From Lautropia sp. SCN 69-89 (lineage in GTDB: Bacteria > Pseudomonadota > Gammaproteobacteria > Burkholderiales > Burkholderiaceae_E), in assembly GCA_001724855.1 (NCBI GenBank), contig MEED01000008.1:1-64000 (forward strand): a stretch of 64,000 nucleotides of DNA, given 5' to 3'. The notes under the pieces are model-generated. The model had not been told where the DNA came from and ran no database searches. It saw only the letters and a list, made by a program, of their open reading frames with translations. Positions 35,917-44,813 of the stretch are shown here, piece after piece. Within the stretch, counting starts at the first letter, position 1. Every line of letters starts with the position of its first letter. The position numbers and the translations under genes are program-made.

Positions 35917-36785
35917 AAGACTTCGCCGGCAGAGTCGCCGTCGTCACCGGGGCCGCCAGCGGCTTCGGCCGCGAATTCGCGCGCATCGGCGCGCAGCTCG
36001 GAATGAAGCTCGCGCTGGCCGACATCCAGGCCGACGCGCTGGCTGCCACCGTCGACGAGCTGCGCGCGCAGGGCGCGCAGGCGTTCGGCGAGGCGGTCGA
36101 CGTGAGCCGCGCCGCCGACGTCGAGCGGCTCGCGCAGCGCACGCTCGACGCGTACGGGGCCGTGCACCTGGTGTTCAACAACGCCGGCGTCGCGGCCGGC
36201 GGGCTGGTCTGGGAGCAGACGGTCAAGGACTGGGAGTGGGTGCTCGGCGTGAACCTCTGGGGCGTGATCCACGGCGTTCGCACCTTCGTGCCGATCATGC
36301 TGGCGCAGGGCGACGAGTGCCACGTGGTCAACACCGCGTCGGTCGCCGGGCTGCTGTCGCCGCAGCTGATGGGCGTCTACAACGTCAGCAAGCACGGCGT
36401 GGTTACCCTCACCGAGACGCTGTACCAGGACCTTCGCGTGACCGGCGCGCGCATCGGCGTGAGCCTGCTGTGCCCCGCGTTCGTGCCCACCGGCATCGCG
36501 CAGTCGCACCGACACCGGCCGGCTTCGCTGCGCGACGAGGCGACTCCTACCGCCTCGATGATCGCCGCGCAGAAGGCCTCGGAGAAGGCGGTGTCGTCGG
36601 GGCGGATCAGCGCCGGGGAAGTCGCGCAGATGACCTTCGACGCGATCCGCGAGAACCGTTTCTACGTGATCACGCATCCCAGGATCCTCGCTTCGGTCGA
36701 GTTGCGGCTGCAGGACGTGATCGCGCAGCGCAATCCGAGCGACCCGTTCAGCCTCGAACCCAGGGTGGCGCCGCAGCCCCGGTGA
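35913..36785 (+). CDS. SDR family NAD(P)-dependent oxidoreductase
   Basis: This 290-residue classical SDR has VTGAASGFGREFA (cofactor), FNNAGVAAGG, the catalytic Ser in NTASVAGLL and Tyr/Lys in YNVSKHGVV. The C-terminal extension (ASMIAAQKASEKAVSSGRIS ... FDAIRENRFYVITHPRIL) is typical of a subgroup of putative steroid or fatty-alcohol dehydrogenases. The start overlaps the MDR gene stop, so the two are coupled. The epoxide-hydrolase-like gene follows after 16 bp. Confidence 0.9.
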   Translation: MKDFAGRVAVVTGAASGFGREFARIGAQLGMKLALADIQADALAATVDELRAQGAQAFGEAVDVSRAADVERLAQRTLDAYGAVHLVFNNAGVAAGGLVWEQTVKDWEWVLGVNLWGVIHGVRTFVPIMLAQGDECHVVNTASVAGLLSPQLMGVYNVSKHGVVTLTETLYQDLRVTGARIGVSLLCPAFVPTGIAQSHRHRPASLRDEATPTASMIAAQKASEKAVSSGRISAGEVAQMTFDAIRENRFYVITHPRILASVELRLQDVIAQRNPSDPFSLEPRVAPQPR

Positions 36786-36801
36786 TGCGAGGCCCTGCCG
36801 C

Positions 36802-37716
36802 ATGAGCGCCGGCTCGCCGCCGCCCGTCACCACAGGCCACTACCTGCGGGTCGCGCCCGAGGTCCGGCTCCACTACGCGTCGTGCGGCGAGCCCGGCGCC
36901 CCGCTGATGCTGTTCCTGCACGGCTTTCCGGAGTTCTGGTACGCGTGGCGGGCGCTGCTGCCGGCCTTCGGCGAGCGCTTCCACGCGGTCGCGCCCGACC
37001 TGCGCGGCTACAACCTGTCGGACAAGCCTGCCGACGTGCGCGCGTACCGCGCGCCGGCGCTGGTGGCCGACATCGACGCGCTGGTGCGCGGGCTCGGCCA
37101 CGAACGCTGCGTGCTGGTCGCGCACGACTGGGGCGGCGCGGTGGCGTGGTCGTACGCGATCGCGCACCCGGAGCGCATCGCGAAGCTGGTGATCCTGAAC
37201 GCCCCGCATCCGGTGCCGTTCGCACGTGCGCTCGCCGCCGACCCCGCACAGCAGGCGGCCAGCCAGTACATGAACTGGCTGCGCCGGCCCGATTCCGAGG
37301 AGGCGCTGGCGCGTGACGGGTTCGCGCGGCTCGACGCGTTCTTCCTGCGCCCGGGCGGCGCGACCTGGTTCCACGGTGAGGTGCGCGACGCCTATCACGC
37401 GGCCTGGGCGCAGCCGGGTGCGATTGCCGGCGGCGTGAACTTCTATCGCGCGTCGCCCCTCTATCCGCCGGCGGGCGACGATCCAGGTGCCGCGCGGCTG
37501 GCGCTCGACGAGGCCGACTTCGTCGTGCGGGCGAGGACGCTGGTGATCTGGGGCGACGGCGATACCGCGCTGCTGCCGGTGCTGCTCGACGGACTCGATC
37601 GCCTGGTGCCCGACCTGCGCATCGTGCGGCTTGCCGATGCCACGCACTGGCTGGTGCACGAGCAGCCGCAGCGGATCGCCCGCGAGATCGCGGAGTTCGT
37701 CGACGATGCCGCTTGA
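36802..37716 (+). CDS. Alpha/beta hydrolase, epoxide hydrolase type
   Basis: This 304-residue protein has the soluble epoxide hydrolase motif FLHGFPEFWYAWR, nucleophile Asp109 in VLVAHDWGGAVAW, an acid in WGDGDTALLP and a base His in ADATHWLVHEQP. A cap region lies between (about 135-220). A Tyr in GVNFYRASPLYPP may be one of the oxirane-polarising residues. It should open epoxides to diols; a haloacid dehalogenase activity is possible because the nucleophile motif is shared. The next gene starts before its stop (11-bp overlap). Confidence 0.85.
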   Translation: MSAGSPPPVTTGHYLRVAPEVRLHYASCGEPGAPLMLFLHGFPEFWYAWRALLPAFGERFHAVAPDLRGYNLSDKPADVRAYRAPALVADIDALVRGLGHERCVLVAHDWGGAVAWSYAIAHPERIAKLVILNAPHPVPFARALAADPAQQAASQYMNWLRRPDSEEALARDGFARLDAFFLRPGGATWFHGEVRDAYHAAWAQPGAIAGGVNFYRASPLYPPAGDDPGAARLALDEADFVVRARTLVIWGDGDTALLPVLLDGLDRLVPDLRIVRLADATHWLVHEQPQRIAREIAEFVDDAA

Positions 37717-38662
37717 CCCGCAGGTCGAGAAGATCGTGCACTGGGCGCAGCGCGCGTCGGTGCCTCCGTACCCGGAGCTTGGCGCGGTGCAAGCGCGCGA
37801 GCACTACGCGAAAGCGTCGGCCACGCTCGACATCGTGCCCCCGCCACTGCACGCGGTGGAAGATCACGAGGTCGAACTGCCCGGAAGGGTGCTGCGCGTG
37901 CGCCAGTACGCGCCGTGGCCGCACTCGTGGGCCGATCCGCGGCCGGCGCTGCTGTACTTTCACGGCGGCGGCTTCACCATCGGCTCGGTCGAGACGCACG
38001 ATCGCGTCTGCCGGATGCTCGCGTCGGGCGGCGACTGCCTGGTGTTCTCGGTCGACTACCGGCTCGCGCCCGAGCACCGTTTTCCGAGCGCGCAGGACGA
38101 CGCCTTCGACTGCCTCGCGTGGCTGCGCAACGAATCGACGGCGCTCGGCGTCGACCCGGCGCGCATCGCGGTCGGCGGCGACAGCGCCGGCGGCACGCTC
38201 GCCGCAGCCAGCGCGATCCATGCGCGCGATCGCGGCTGGCCGCTGGCGCTGCAACTGCTGATCTATCCGGGGGTTTCGAGCCACCAGGACAGCGATTCGT
38301 ACCGGCGCTTCGCCACCGGCTACCTGCTCGACGCGCAGACCGTGCAGTGGTTCTTCGCGCAGACGCTGCGCGACGAGCGCGACCGCCTCGACTGGCGCTT
38401 CGCGCCGCTGCGTGCGCCCGACCTGCGCGGCGTGGCGCCCGCCTGGATCGCAGGCGCCGAGTACGACCCACTGATCGACGAGAACCGCGCGTACGCCGAG
38501 CGGTTGCGCGAGGCGGGCGTGCCGGTGCGCTTCGTGCAGTACGATGGCATGATCCACTCGTTCTTCCAGCACGCCGGCTTCGTGCAGGCGGCGCGGCGCG
38601 CGCATCGGGACGCCTGCGCGGCGCTGCGCGAGGCATTCGGGCATCCCGAGGCGGAGCAATGA
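37706..38662 (+). CDS. Alpha/beta hydrolase, hormone-sensitive-lipase family esterase
   Basis: This 318-residue esterase of family IV has the oxyanion motif FHGGGFTIGS (residues 85-94), nucleophile Ser160 in VGGDSAGGTLA, an Asp in AGAEYDPLIDEN and a His in DGMIHSFFQHAG. It acts in the cytoplasm on short acyl esters. It overlaps the preceding epoxide-hydrolase-like gene and is followed after 1 bp by the GNAT-DUF4197 gene. Confidence 0.9.
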   Translation: MPLDPQVEKIVHWAQRASVPPYPELGAVQAREHYAKASATLDIVPPPLHAVEDHEVELPGRVLRVRQYAPWPHSWADPRPALLYFHGGGFTIGSVETHDRVCRMLASGGDCLVFSVDYRLAPEHRFPSAQDDAFDCLAWLRNESTALGVDPARIAVGGDSAGGTLAAASAIHARDRGWPLALQLLIYPGVSSHQDSDSYRRFATGYLLDAQTVQWFFAQTLRDERDRLDWRFAPLRAPDLRGVAPAWIAGAEYDPLIDENRAYAERLREAGVPVRFVQYDGMIHSFFQHAGFVQAARRAHRDACAALREAFGHPEAEQ

Positions 38663-38663
38663 G

Positions 38664-39797
38664 ATGAACCGCAGCGACGACCACGGCGAGCCGGAGATCG
38701 AACTGCGCACGGGCACCTGGGCCCAGCTGGGCGAGGCGGCCGGCGCGCTGCGCCTGGCAGTGTTCGTGCGCGAGCAGGGCATTCCGGCCGCGCTCGAATA
38801 CGACGCATGGGACGCGCGCTCGGTACATTGCGTCGCGTATCTCGACGACGAGCCGGCCGCCACTGGCCGGCTGCTGCCCGACGGCCGCATCGGACGCATG
38901 GCGGTGCGCGCCGATCAGCGCGGCCGCGGCATCGGCCGGCGCGTGCTCGAGGCGCTGCTGGCCGTCGCCAGGGAGCGCGGCGACAGGAGTGTCGAGCTGA
39001 GCGCACAGACCCAGGTCGAGGCGTTCTATCGGGCTCAGGGTTTCGTGCCGGTGGGCGAACCCTACGAGGAGGTCGGGATCCCGCACCTGAAGATGCGTCG
39101 CAGCCTGCTGGCGCTCGCCGCATGGGCAGGCGCGGCGGCAATCGCCGGTGGCGGCGCGTCGCCCGCGCGTGCCGGCGCGCTCGATGCGGTGTCCAGTGCG
39201 GATGCGACCAGCGCGCTGCGCGCGACGCTCGAGCGCGGGGCCGGGCAGGCGGTCGCGCGCCTGGGCAAGCCGGGGGGCTTCCTCGACGATCCCAAGGTAC
39301 GTATTCCGTTGCCCGACGGACTGCGGCAGGCCGAAGGATTGCTGCGCGCCACAGGCCGCGGGCGCGACCTCGACGAGCTGGTCACCTCGATGAACCGCGC
39401 CGCCGAGCAGGCGGTGCCGCAGGCGAAACAGCTGCTGGTGGCGGCCGTGAAATCGATGAGCGTCTCCGACGCGAAGGCCATCCTCACCGGCGGCGACGAC
39501 TCGGTCACGCAGTTCTTCAAGTCGCACACGCAGGCGCCGCTCACCGAGCGCTTCCTGCCGATCGTGACGCAGCAGGTGTCGCGGCTCGGTCTCGCGAAGC
39601 GCTACAACGCGCTCGCCGGCCAGGCCTCGAAACTCGGGCTGCTGAAGGAGCGCGACGCGTCGGTCGAGCGCTACGTAACGTCGCGCGCCCTCGACGGCCT
39701 GTACCTGATGATTGCCGAGGAAGAGCGTGCCATCCGCCGCGATCCGCTGAAGGCGGGCTCGAAAGTCATCGAGCGGGTGTTCGGCGCACTGCGTTGA
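38664..39797 (+). CDS. In-frame fusion: GNAT acetyltransferase + DUF4197
   Basis: This 377-residue open frame reads as two proteins. Residues 1-143 are an ElaA-like GNAT acetyltransferase (VREQGIPAALEYDAWDARS, acetyl-CoA loop RADQRGRGIGRRVL, AFYRAQGFVPVGEPYEEVGI). At residue 144 a complete signal peptide begins (MRRSLLALAAWAGAAAIAGG ... SPARA), followed by a DUF4197 protein (LRATLERGAGQAVARLG ... SRALDGLYLMIAEEE). No stop separates them; ATG 39093 is the natural start of the second part. Either the GNAT stop was lost, or the DUF4197 protein is made separately from an internal start. The end overlaps the convergent NRDE gene by 32 bp. Confidence 0.8.
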   Translation: MNRSDDHGEPEIELRTGTWAQLGEAAGALRLAVFVREQGIPAALEYDAWDARSVHCVAYLDDEPAATGRLLPDGRIGRMAVRADQRGRGIGRRVLEALLAVARERGDRSVELSAQTQVEAFYRAQGFVPVGEPYEEVGIPHLKMRRSLLALAAWAGAAAIAGGGASPARAGALDAVSSADATSALRATLERGAGQAVARLGKPGGFLDDPKVRIPLPDGLRQAEGLLRATGRGRDLDELVTSMNRAAEQAVPQAKQLLVAAVKSMSVSDAKAILTGGDDSVTQFFKSHTQAPLTERFLPIVTQQVSRLGLAKRYNALAGQASKLGLLKERDASVERYVTSRALDGLYLMIAEEERAIRRDPLKAGSKVIERVFGALR

Positions 39798-40575
39798 AGC
39801 GCGCGCGCCGGTCGCCGGCGATGCGCACCGAGTCGCCGTCGGGGGTCCAGCTGCGCTCGACCGTCTCGATGCGTCCATCGCGCCGGATCGCCACCAGCGT
39901 CGACGCGCGCGTGCCGTAGCCCAGGCCGGGCGCCACGATCATCGCCGGCGCCAGGACGCGCTCGCGCTCGAGTCCGATGCCGGTGTCGGGCAGCACCTCG
40001 TCGGGCGGCTGCGAGCGATCGGCCAGGGCTTCGAGCAGTACTGCGTCGACCGGCGCCTGCGGGTCGTCGAGCGCGTCGGCGATGCGGCGCCTCAGGCTGT
40101 GGACCTTCGGCCAGTCGGTGTCGAGCAGGTGGTTCGACAGCCCATGCACGCCAGGCGGCACTTCGAGCACGCGTCGTGGATGCCGGTTCGACACGTAGAG
40201 CGCAGGCTGCGCGGCGCCTGGGTCGAACAGCAGCAGGTTGAAGCCCGCGTAGTCGTCGCCGCGAGCGGCGACCTGTGCCGCCCAGACGTCGATCGGGACG
40301 TCCGCACCGACGAAATCGGCGACCAGTTCACCGCGCGAACGGCGCCCCGGTGCGGCGCCGGGCTCGCGCACATTGGTGACCGCCGCCAGCCGCCCGTGCC
40401 GGTCGATCGCCAGCCAGCTGCCACCGGCGACGCGGTCGCGCCCGCCCCAGACCGGGCCGCGGTCGCCCCACCAGCCCGCGGGATCGGCCTCGCGCGCGTA
40501 ATACTCGTCGCGGTTGGCGGCCAGCAGCAGCACGAAATCGTCGTGCGCATCGAGTGCGAAGCCGATCAGGCACAT
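39766..40575 (-). CDS. NRDE family protein (TANGO2-like)
   Basis: This 269-residue protein begins with MCLIGFALDAHDDFVLLLAANRDEYY, carrying the NRDE motif that names the family, and contains WWGDRGPVWGGRDRVAGGSW and GVHGLSNHLLDTDWPKV. Cys2 may act as an N-terminal nucleophile after Met removal, as in Ntn hydrolases; the animal homologue TANGO2 is linked to heme and lipid handling. The length is typical. It converges with the GNAT-DUF4197 gene, sharing 32 bp. The DUF4936 gene ends 18 bp upstream of it on the same strand. Confidence 0.9.
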   Translation of the reverse strand: MCLIGFALDAHDDFVLLLAANRDEYYAREADPAGWWGDRGPVWGGRDRVAGGSWLAIDRHGRLAAVTNVREPGAAPGRRSRGELVADFVGADVPIDVWAAQVAARGDDYAGFNLLLFDPGAAQPALYVSNRHPRRVLEVPPGVHGLSNHLLDTDWPKVHSLRRRIADALDDPQAPVDAVLLEALADRSQPPDEVLPDTGIGLERERVLAPAMIVAPGLGYGTRASTLVAIRRDGRIETVERSWTPDGDSVRIAGDRRARFNAVRRTPAR

Positions 40576-40593
40576 CGGGGGAGGTCGGCCAGC

Positions 40594-40884
40594 TCAGTCG
40601 ATCCAGTCGAACGCTTCGACGTGCCGGCCGTTGAGCGCCAGCGCGTCGAGGCCGAGGGCGTTCGCCTCGGCCCGCAGCGCCGCGACGAAGGCATCGCATT
40701 GGGCGGCGGCCAGCGGCTCGTAGGTTTCCAGCCAGGTCCGGTAGCCGGTTTCGTCGCGCCATCCGGCGCGCGCCTCGATGCGATGCGCGTCGGTGAGGCG
40801 TCGGCCCAGTTCGGCCAGCCGCTCGCGGCAGGCGTCGTCGTCGGCGCGATCGGCGCGAAACCAGACCATGACCACGCGACTCAC
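40594..40884 (-). CDS. DUF4936 family protein
   Basis: This 96-residue protein is rich in Arg and Asp, with MVWFRADRADDDACRERLAE, GWRDETGYRTWLETYEPL and the C-terminal HVEAFDWID. It resembles the DUF4936 family of small alpha/beta (ferredoxin-like) proteins in Burkholderiales, usually beside ygfZ as here. The start is GTG at 40884 after GAAGGGG, or ATG at 40869. The gene lies 10 bp after the ygfZ stop and is probably co-transcribed with it. The function is unknown. Confidence 0.75.
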   Translation of the reverse strand: MSRVVMVWFRADRADDDACRERLAELGRRLTDAHRIEARAGWRDETGYRTWLETYEPLAAAQCDAFVAALRAEANALGLDALALNGRHVEAFDWID

Positions 40885-40894
40885 GATGGCCCCT

Positions 40895-42010
40895 TCAGCC
40901 GTCCGCCGGCAGCGCGTAGGGCAGCGGCTCGACGCGCAACGGGCGATCGCCGATGCGCAGCGGTGCGCCGCCTTGCGCGATTGCCGCAGCCTGCGCCTCG
41001 AACAGCAGGTCGGTGCCGCCGCCGGGAGCAGGGGCTGCGAGCGCGACCACGCCGACCGCATCGGCCGCGTCGGCGAAGATCTCGGTGCCCGGTGCCGGCT
41101 CTGCGCCATCGAGGTGAGCGAGAAAGACGCGGCGCTTCACCTTGCCGAGATAGTGACTGCGGGCGACGATTTCCTGGCCGGGGTAGCACCCCTTGTCGAA
41201 GCTCACGCCGCCGATCGTGTCGAAGTTGATCATCTGCGGCACGAAGCGCTCGACCGTGGCCGGCACGATGCGGGCCACGCCGCTGCGCACCTCGGTCCAG
41301 CGCCAGGCCGCACTGCCCACCGCGTGCAGCGAGCCTGCCAGGCGCGCCCACAGCGCCGCCAGGGCAGCGGCCGGCACCACGAGCAGCCAGCGTCGCAGCG
41401 ACGCCGTGTCGCCGGCCTGGCTGCTTCCGATCGGCGCGAGCCCGACCACCGTGGCCTGCGCCTCCGGGTCGGTGCCGAGTGCCGCCTGCGCGACTTCGAA
41501 GGCCGCCGGCACCGGCAGGCCGAGCGCCGCCAGCGCCTCGCCGGCACGCTCGCCGCACAGCCCGAGCACCGCATGCGCATCGGAGCGGTCTTCGACCTTC
41601 ACTTTCGCGCGCAGAACGTACATCGACAGCCGCTTGCGCACCGCTTCGGCCTGCGGCCGCGGCAGCAGCAGCCAGATGGCGGCCGGATCGCGCCAGGCGA
41701 GCATGGTGGCGAGCAACCGGCCCTTGGGCGTGCACAGGCCGTGCCAGCGCGCCTGGGAGGCCGGCTGGCGCTCGACGTCGTTGGTGGTCATCGAGTGAAG
41801 GAAGCGCACCCGATCGTCGCCGGTGAGCGAGACCAGGCCGTGGTCGGGCAGCAGCGCGACAGCGCCCGACAACAGTTGTTCGAAGCCCGCCGCGGCGGCG
41901 TCGCGTGCCGCCTGCGGGCCGTAGGCGTCGGTGTCGAAGCGTGCGCCGGAGGTTTCGACGGCGGATCGGGCGGCGCTGTCGTCGGCGATGGCAGGGGTAG
42001 CGGCGAGCAT
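40895..42010 (-). CDS. ygfZ: tRNA-modifying / Fe-S cluster assembly protein YgfZ
   Basis: This 371-residue folate-binding protein is related to GcvT. It has the invariant KGCYPGQE motif (SFDKGCYPGQEIVARSHYLG), SLTGDDRVRFLHSMTTNDVE and the C-terminal VKRRVFLAHLDG domain. The Cys in KGCYPGQE is essential in E. coli for helping iron-sulfur enzymes such as MiaB. The start at 42010 (MLAATPA) is chosen since upstream sequence is the divergent mltG promoter. The DUF4936 gene follows. Confidence 0.9.
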   Translation of the reverse strand: MLAATPAIADDSAARSAVETSGARFDTDAYGPQAARDAAAAGFEQLLSGAVALLPDHGLVSLTGDDRVRFLHSMTTNDVERQPASQARWHGLCTPKGRLLATMLAWRDPAAIWLLLPRPQAEAVRKRLSMYVLRAKVKVEDRSDAHAVLGLCGERAGEALAALGLPVPAAFEVAQAALGTDPEAQATVVGLAPIGSSQAGDTASLRRWLLVVPAAALAALWARLAGSLHAVGSAAWRWTEVRSGVARIVPATVERFVPQMINFDTIGGVSFDKGCYPGQEIVARSHYLGKVKRRVFLAHLDGAEPAPGTEIFADAADAVGVVALAAPAPGGGTDLLFEAQAAAIAQGGAPLRIGDRPLRVEPLPYALPADG

Positions 42011-42067
42011 GGCAGATCCGGTAGGGGTCGGGATTATTATAGGCACCCCCCTTCGCCCGACGAGGCC

Positions 42068-43081
42068 ATGACCGCTGTGCCGCAAGGCCGATTCGTACGC
42101 CTGCTGATCCTGCTGCTGGTGCTGGCGGCGGGCGCCTGTGCCTGGGGCTGGTATGCCTTCACGGTCCAGCCGCTGGGTTTCGCCGCGTCGCCGGTGCGCT
42201 ACGTGGTGCCCAAGGGCGCCAGCGTGCGCACCGTCGCGGCCGGCCTGCGCGCGCAAGGGGTCGACATCTCGACGACGCGCCTGTGGCTCTGGTACAAGCT
42301 GCGCCGCTACGACGGGCGACTGAAGGCCGGCACCTATGGTTTCGCCGCGCCGCTGACGGTGGATGCGCTGCTCGACAAGCTGGTGCGTGGCGACGTGCTG
42401 CTCACCGAGATCCGTTTCATCGAAGGCTGGACCTTCCGCCAGATGCGCGATGCGATCGACGCGCATCCCGACCTCGTCCACGACACGCGAGGGCTGGCCG
42501 AGACGGCGTTGCTCGGGCTGATCGGCGCCGACGAACGCCGCGCGGAAGGGCTGTTCTTCCCCGACACCTATACCTTTTCGCCCGGCGCGAGCGACATCGA
42601 GATCTACCGGCAGGCCTACCGCAAGCAGCAGCAGGCCCTGCGCGCCGCCTGGGAGGCGCGCGATCCGTCGCTGCCGTACGGCACTCCGTACGAGGCGCTG
42701 GTGATGGCCTCGATCGTGGAGAAGGAGACGGGCCATGCGGCCGATCGCGAAAAGGTCGCGGCGGTGTTCGTGAACCGGCTGCGCCGCGGCATGATGCTGC
42801 AGAGCGATCCGACGACGATCTACGGGATGGGCGATCGCTTCGACGGCAACCTGCGCAAGCGCGACCTGCAGGCCGACGGCCCCTACAACACCTACACGCG
42901 CGCGGGCCTGCCGCCGACGCCGATCGCGCTGCCGGGCAAGGCCTCGATCGACGCGGCACTCGAGCCGGCGAACGTGGGCTCGCTGTACTTCGTCGCGCGT
43001 GGCGACGGCACCAGCGAATTCTCCGAGGACCTGTCCAGCCACAACCGTGCGGTGTCGCGCTACCAGCGCAACGGCCGATGA
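42068..43081 (+). CDS. mltG: Endolytic transglycosylase MltG
   Basis: This 337-residue protein has one N-terminal membrane anchor (LLILLLVLAAGACAWGWYAF) and a YceG-like lytic domain: YVVPKGASVRTVAAGL, FIEGWTFRQMRDAID, GLFFPDTYTF, the catalytic Glu in ASIVEKETG and QSDPTTIYGM. It cuts nascent peptidoglycan strands at the inner membrane and sets glycan length. Its stop overlaps the tmk start (ATGA). It is the first gene of mltG-tmk-holB-pilZ-tatD. Confidence 0.94.
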   Translation: MTAVPQGRFVRLLILLLVLAAGACAWGWYAFTVQPLGFAASPVRYVVPKGASVRTVAAGLRAQGVDISTTRLWLWYKLRRYDGRLKAGTYGFAAPLTVDALLDKLVRGDVLLTEIRFIEGWTFRQMRDAIDAHPDLVHDTRGLAETALLGLIGADERRAEGLFFPDTYTFSPGASDIEIYRQAYRKQQQALRAAWEARDPSLPYGTPYEALVMASIVEKETGHAADREKVAAVFVNRLRRGMMLQSDPTTIYGMGDRFDGNLRKRDLQADGPYNTYTRAGLPPTPIALPGKASIDAALEPANVGSLYFVARGDGTSEFSEDLSSHNRAVSRYQRNGR

Positions 43082-43692
43082 CCGGACGCTTCGTCACCTT
43101 CGAGGGCATCGACGGGGCCGGCAAGAGCACCCACGTCGACTGGTACGTCGAGCGGCTGCGCGCGCGCGGCATCGACGTGGTGCTGACTCGCGAGCCCGGC
43201 GGCTCGGAGCTCGCCGAGACGCTGCGCGAACTGCTGCTGCGCCGGAAGATGGGGATGCAGGCCGAACTGCTGCTGATGTTCGCCGCGCGCAGCGATCACC
43301 TGGAACGGCTGATCCGCCCGGCGCTGGCGGCCGGGCAGTGGGTCGTCTGCGATCGCTTCACCGACTCCACCTGGGCCTATCAGGGAAGCGGACGCGGCGC
43401 TCCGGCCGAGCGGATCGCCTGGCTCGAAGCCTGGGTGCACGACGACCTGCAACCCGACCGCAGCTATCTGTTCGACCTGGCGCCCGAACTGGCCGCGCAG
43501 CGGCGCGCATCGGTACGGGCGCCCGATCGCTTCGAGTGCGAAGACGTGGCTTTCTTCGAGCGGGTGCGCCGCGGCTACCGCGAACGGGCGCAGGCCGACC
43601 CCGAGCGCTTCGTCGTGCTGGATGGCGAAAGGGCCGTTCCTGAAATTCGTGTAATACTCGAAGAAGACATCGTAGAGCTTTGTAATACATGA
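43078..43692 (+). CDS. tmk: Thymidylate kinase
   Basis: This 204-residue enzyme phosphorylates dTMP to dTDP. It has P-loop GIDGAGKST (residues 10-18), LTREPGGSELAETLRELLL, the DR(F/Y) motif VVCDRFTDSTWAYQGSGRG and an E. coli-like LID. It overlaps mltG and holB at both ends, so translation is coupled. Confidence 0.95.
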   Translation: MTGRFVTFEGIDGAGKSTHVDWYVERLRARGIDVVLTREPGGSELAETLRELLLRRKMGMQAELLLMFAARSDHLERLIRPALAAGQWVVCDRFTDSTWAYQGSGRGAPAERIAWLEAWVHDDLQPDRSYLFDLAPELAAQRRASVRAPDRFECEDVAFFERVRRGYRERAQADPERFVVLDGERAVPEIRVILEEDIVELCNT

Positions 43693-44768
43693 TTTATAAG
43701 TGGCTGGTGCCGGCCTGGCAACAACTGCTTGCGCAGCGCACCACGCTGCACCACGCGCTGTTGATCCACGGTCCGGCCGGCATCGGAAAATCCGCGTTCG
43801 CCGACGAGCTGGCGCGATCGCTGCTATGCGAGTCGCCGCTGCCCGACGGTGCCGCCTGCGGGCGCTGCAGCGCCTGTGGCTGGTTTGCCCAGGGCAACCA
43901 TCCCGACTTTCGCAGGCTGGCGCCGGCGTCGGTCGAGGAGGGCGGCGACAGCGACGCAGGCGCGGGCGCGGGCGAGGAACCGGCGGGCAAGGCCGGCGGC
44001 CCGAGCGGGAGCAAGAGCGGCGGCAGAAGCGGCAGCAAGCCATCGCGCGATATCCGCATCGACCAGGTGCGGGCGCTCGAGCGCTTCACCGAGGTCGGCG
44101 GTCATCGCGGCGCGACCCGCATCGTGCTGATCGACCCCGGGGACGCGATGAACGCGGCTGCCGCGAACGCGCTGCTCAAGACGCTCGAGGAACCCAGCGG
44201 CGGCACGCGCTTCGTGCTGGTCACCGACCGGCCGGACGCCTTGCCGGCCACGATCCGTTCGCGCTGTCGCACGCTGGCCCTGTCCCTGCCGCCCGCCGAC
44301 GAGGCTGCGGCCTGGCTCGCGGCCGACGTCGGTGTCGATCTCGCGCAGGCACGGGCCTGGCTCGCTGCGGCCGGCGGTGCGCCGCTGCGCGCGCGCCGTT
44401 TCGCCGATCCCGCCCAGGCCGCCATCCATCGGCTCGTCGTGGAGACGGTGGCCGGCCTTCCCGAGACTGGCGTCGTGCAGGCAGCCGATGCGCTGGCCGA
44501 CGTGCCTCCCGCGATCTGGGTGGCGACGCTTCAGGCCTGGGTCGTCGACCTGCAAAGGGTATGCGTGGGCGCGCCGCCGCGCTACTTCCCCGATCGGGCC
44601 GAACGCCTCGGGGCGCTGGCACGGCGGGCCGGACTGGCGGCGCTCGACCGCCTCGCCGCCCGTCTCGACCGGTCGGCCAGGGCGGTCGATCATCCGCTGA
44701 ATCCGCGGCTGATGGTCGAGGATGCCTTGCTGGACGTTCGTGCGGCGCTCACGGCCCGTGCGGTGTAG
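43689..44768 (+). CDS. holB: DNA polymerase III subunit delta prime
   Basis: This 359-residue clamp-loader subunit has P-loop GPAGIGKS (28-35), the zinc Cys set C47, C57, C60 and C63 (CESPLPDG ... CGRCSACGW) and the sensor-1-like ALLKTLEEPSGGTRFVLVTD with SRC. A low-complexity Gly/Ser/Lys-rich insert at about residues 84-118 lies between the zinc module and DIRIDQVRAL, longer than in most relatives. It starts in a short overlap with the tmk stop. Confidence 0.92.
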   Translation: MIYKWLVPAWQQLLAQRTTLHHALLIHGPAGIGKSAFADELARSLLCESPLPDGAACGRCSACGWFAQGNHPDFRRLAPASVEEGGDSDAGAGAGEEPAGKAGGPSGSKSGGRSGSKPSRDIRIDQVRALERFTEVGGHRGATRIVLIDPGDAMNAAAANALLKTLEEPSGGTRFVLVTDRPDALPATIRSRCRTLALSLPPADEAAAWLAADVGVDLAQARAWLAAAGGAPLRARRFADPAQAAIHRLVVETVAGLPETGVVQAADALADVPPAIWVATLQAWVVDLQRVCVGAPPRYFPDRAERLGALARRAGLAALDRLAARLDRSARAVDHPLNPRLMVEDALLDVRAALTARAV

Positions 44769-44813
44769 GAACCCGGCGCTGCTGCCTGGCAGGGCGGGAA
44801 ACAGGGGCAAGCG

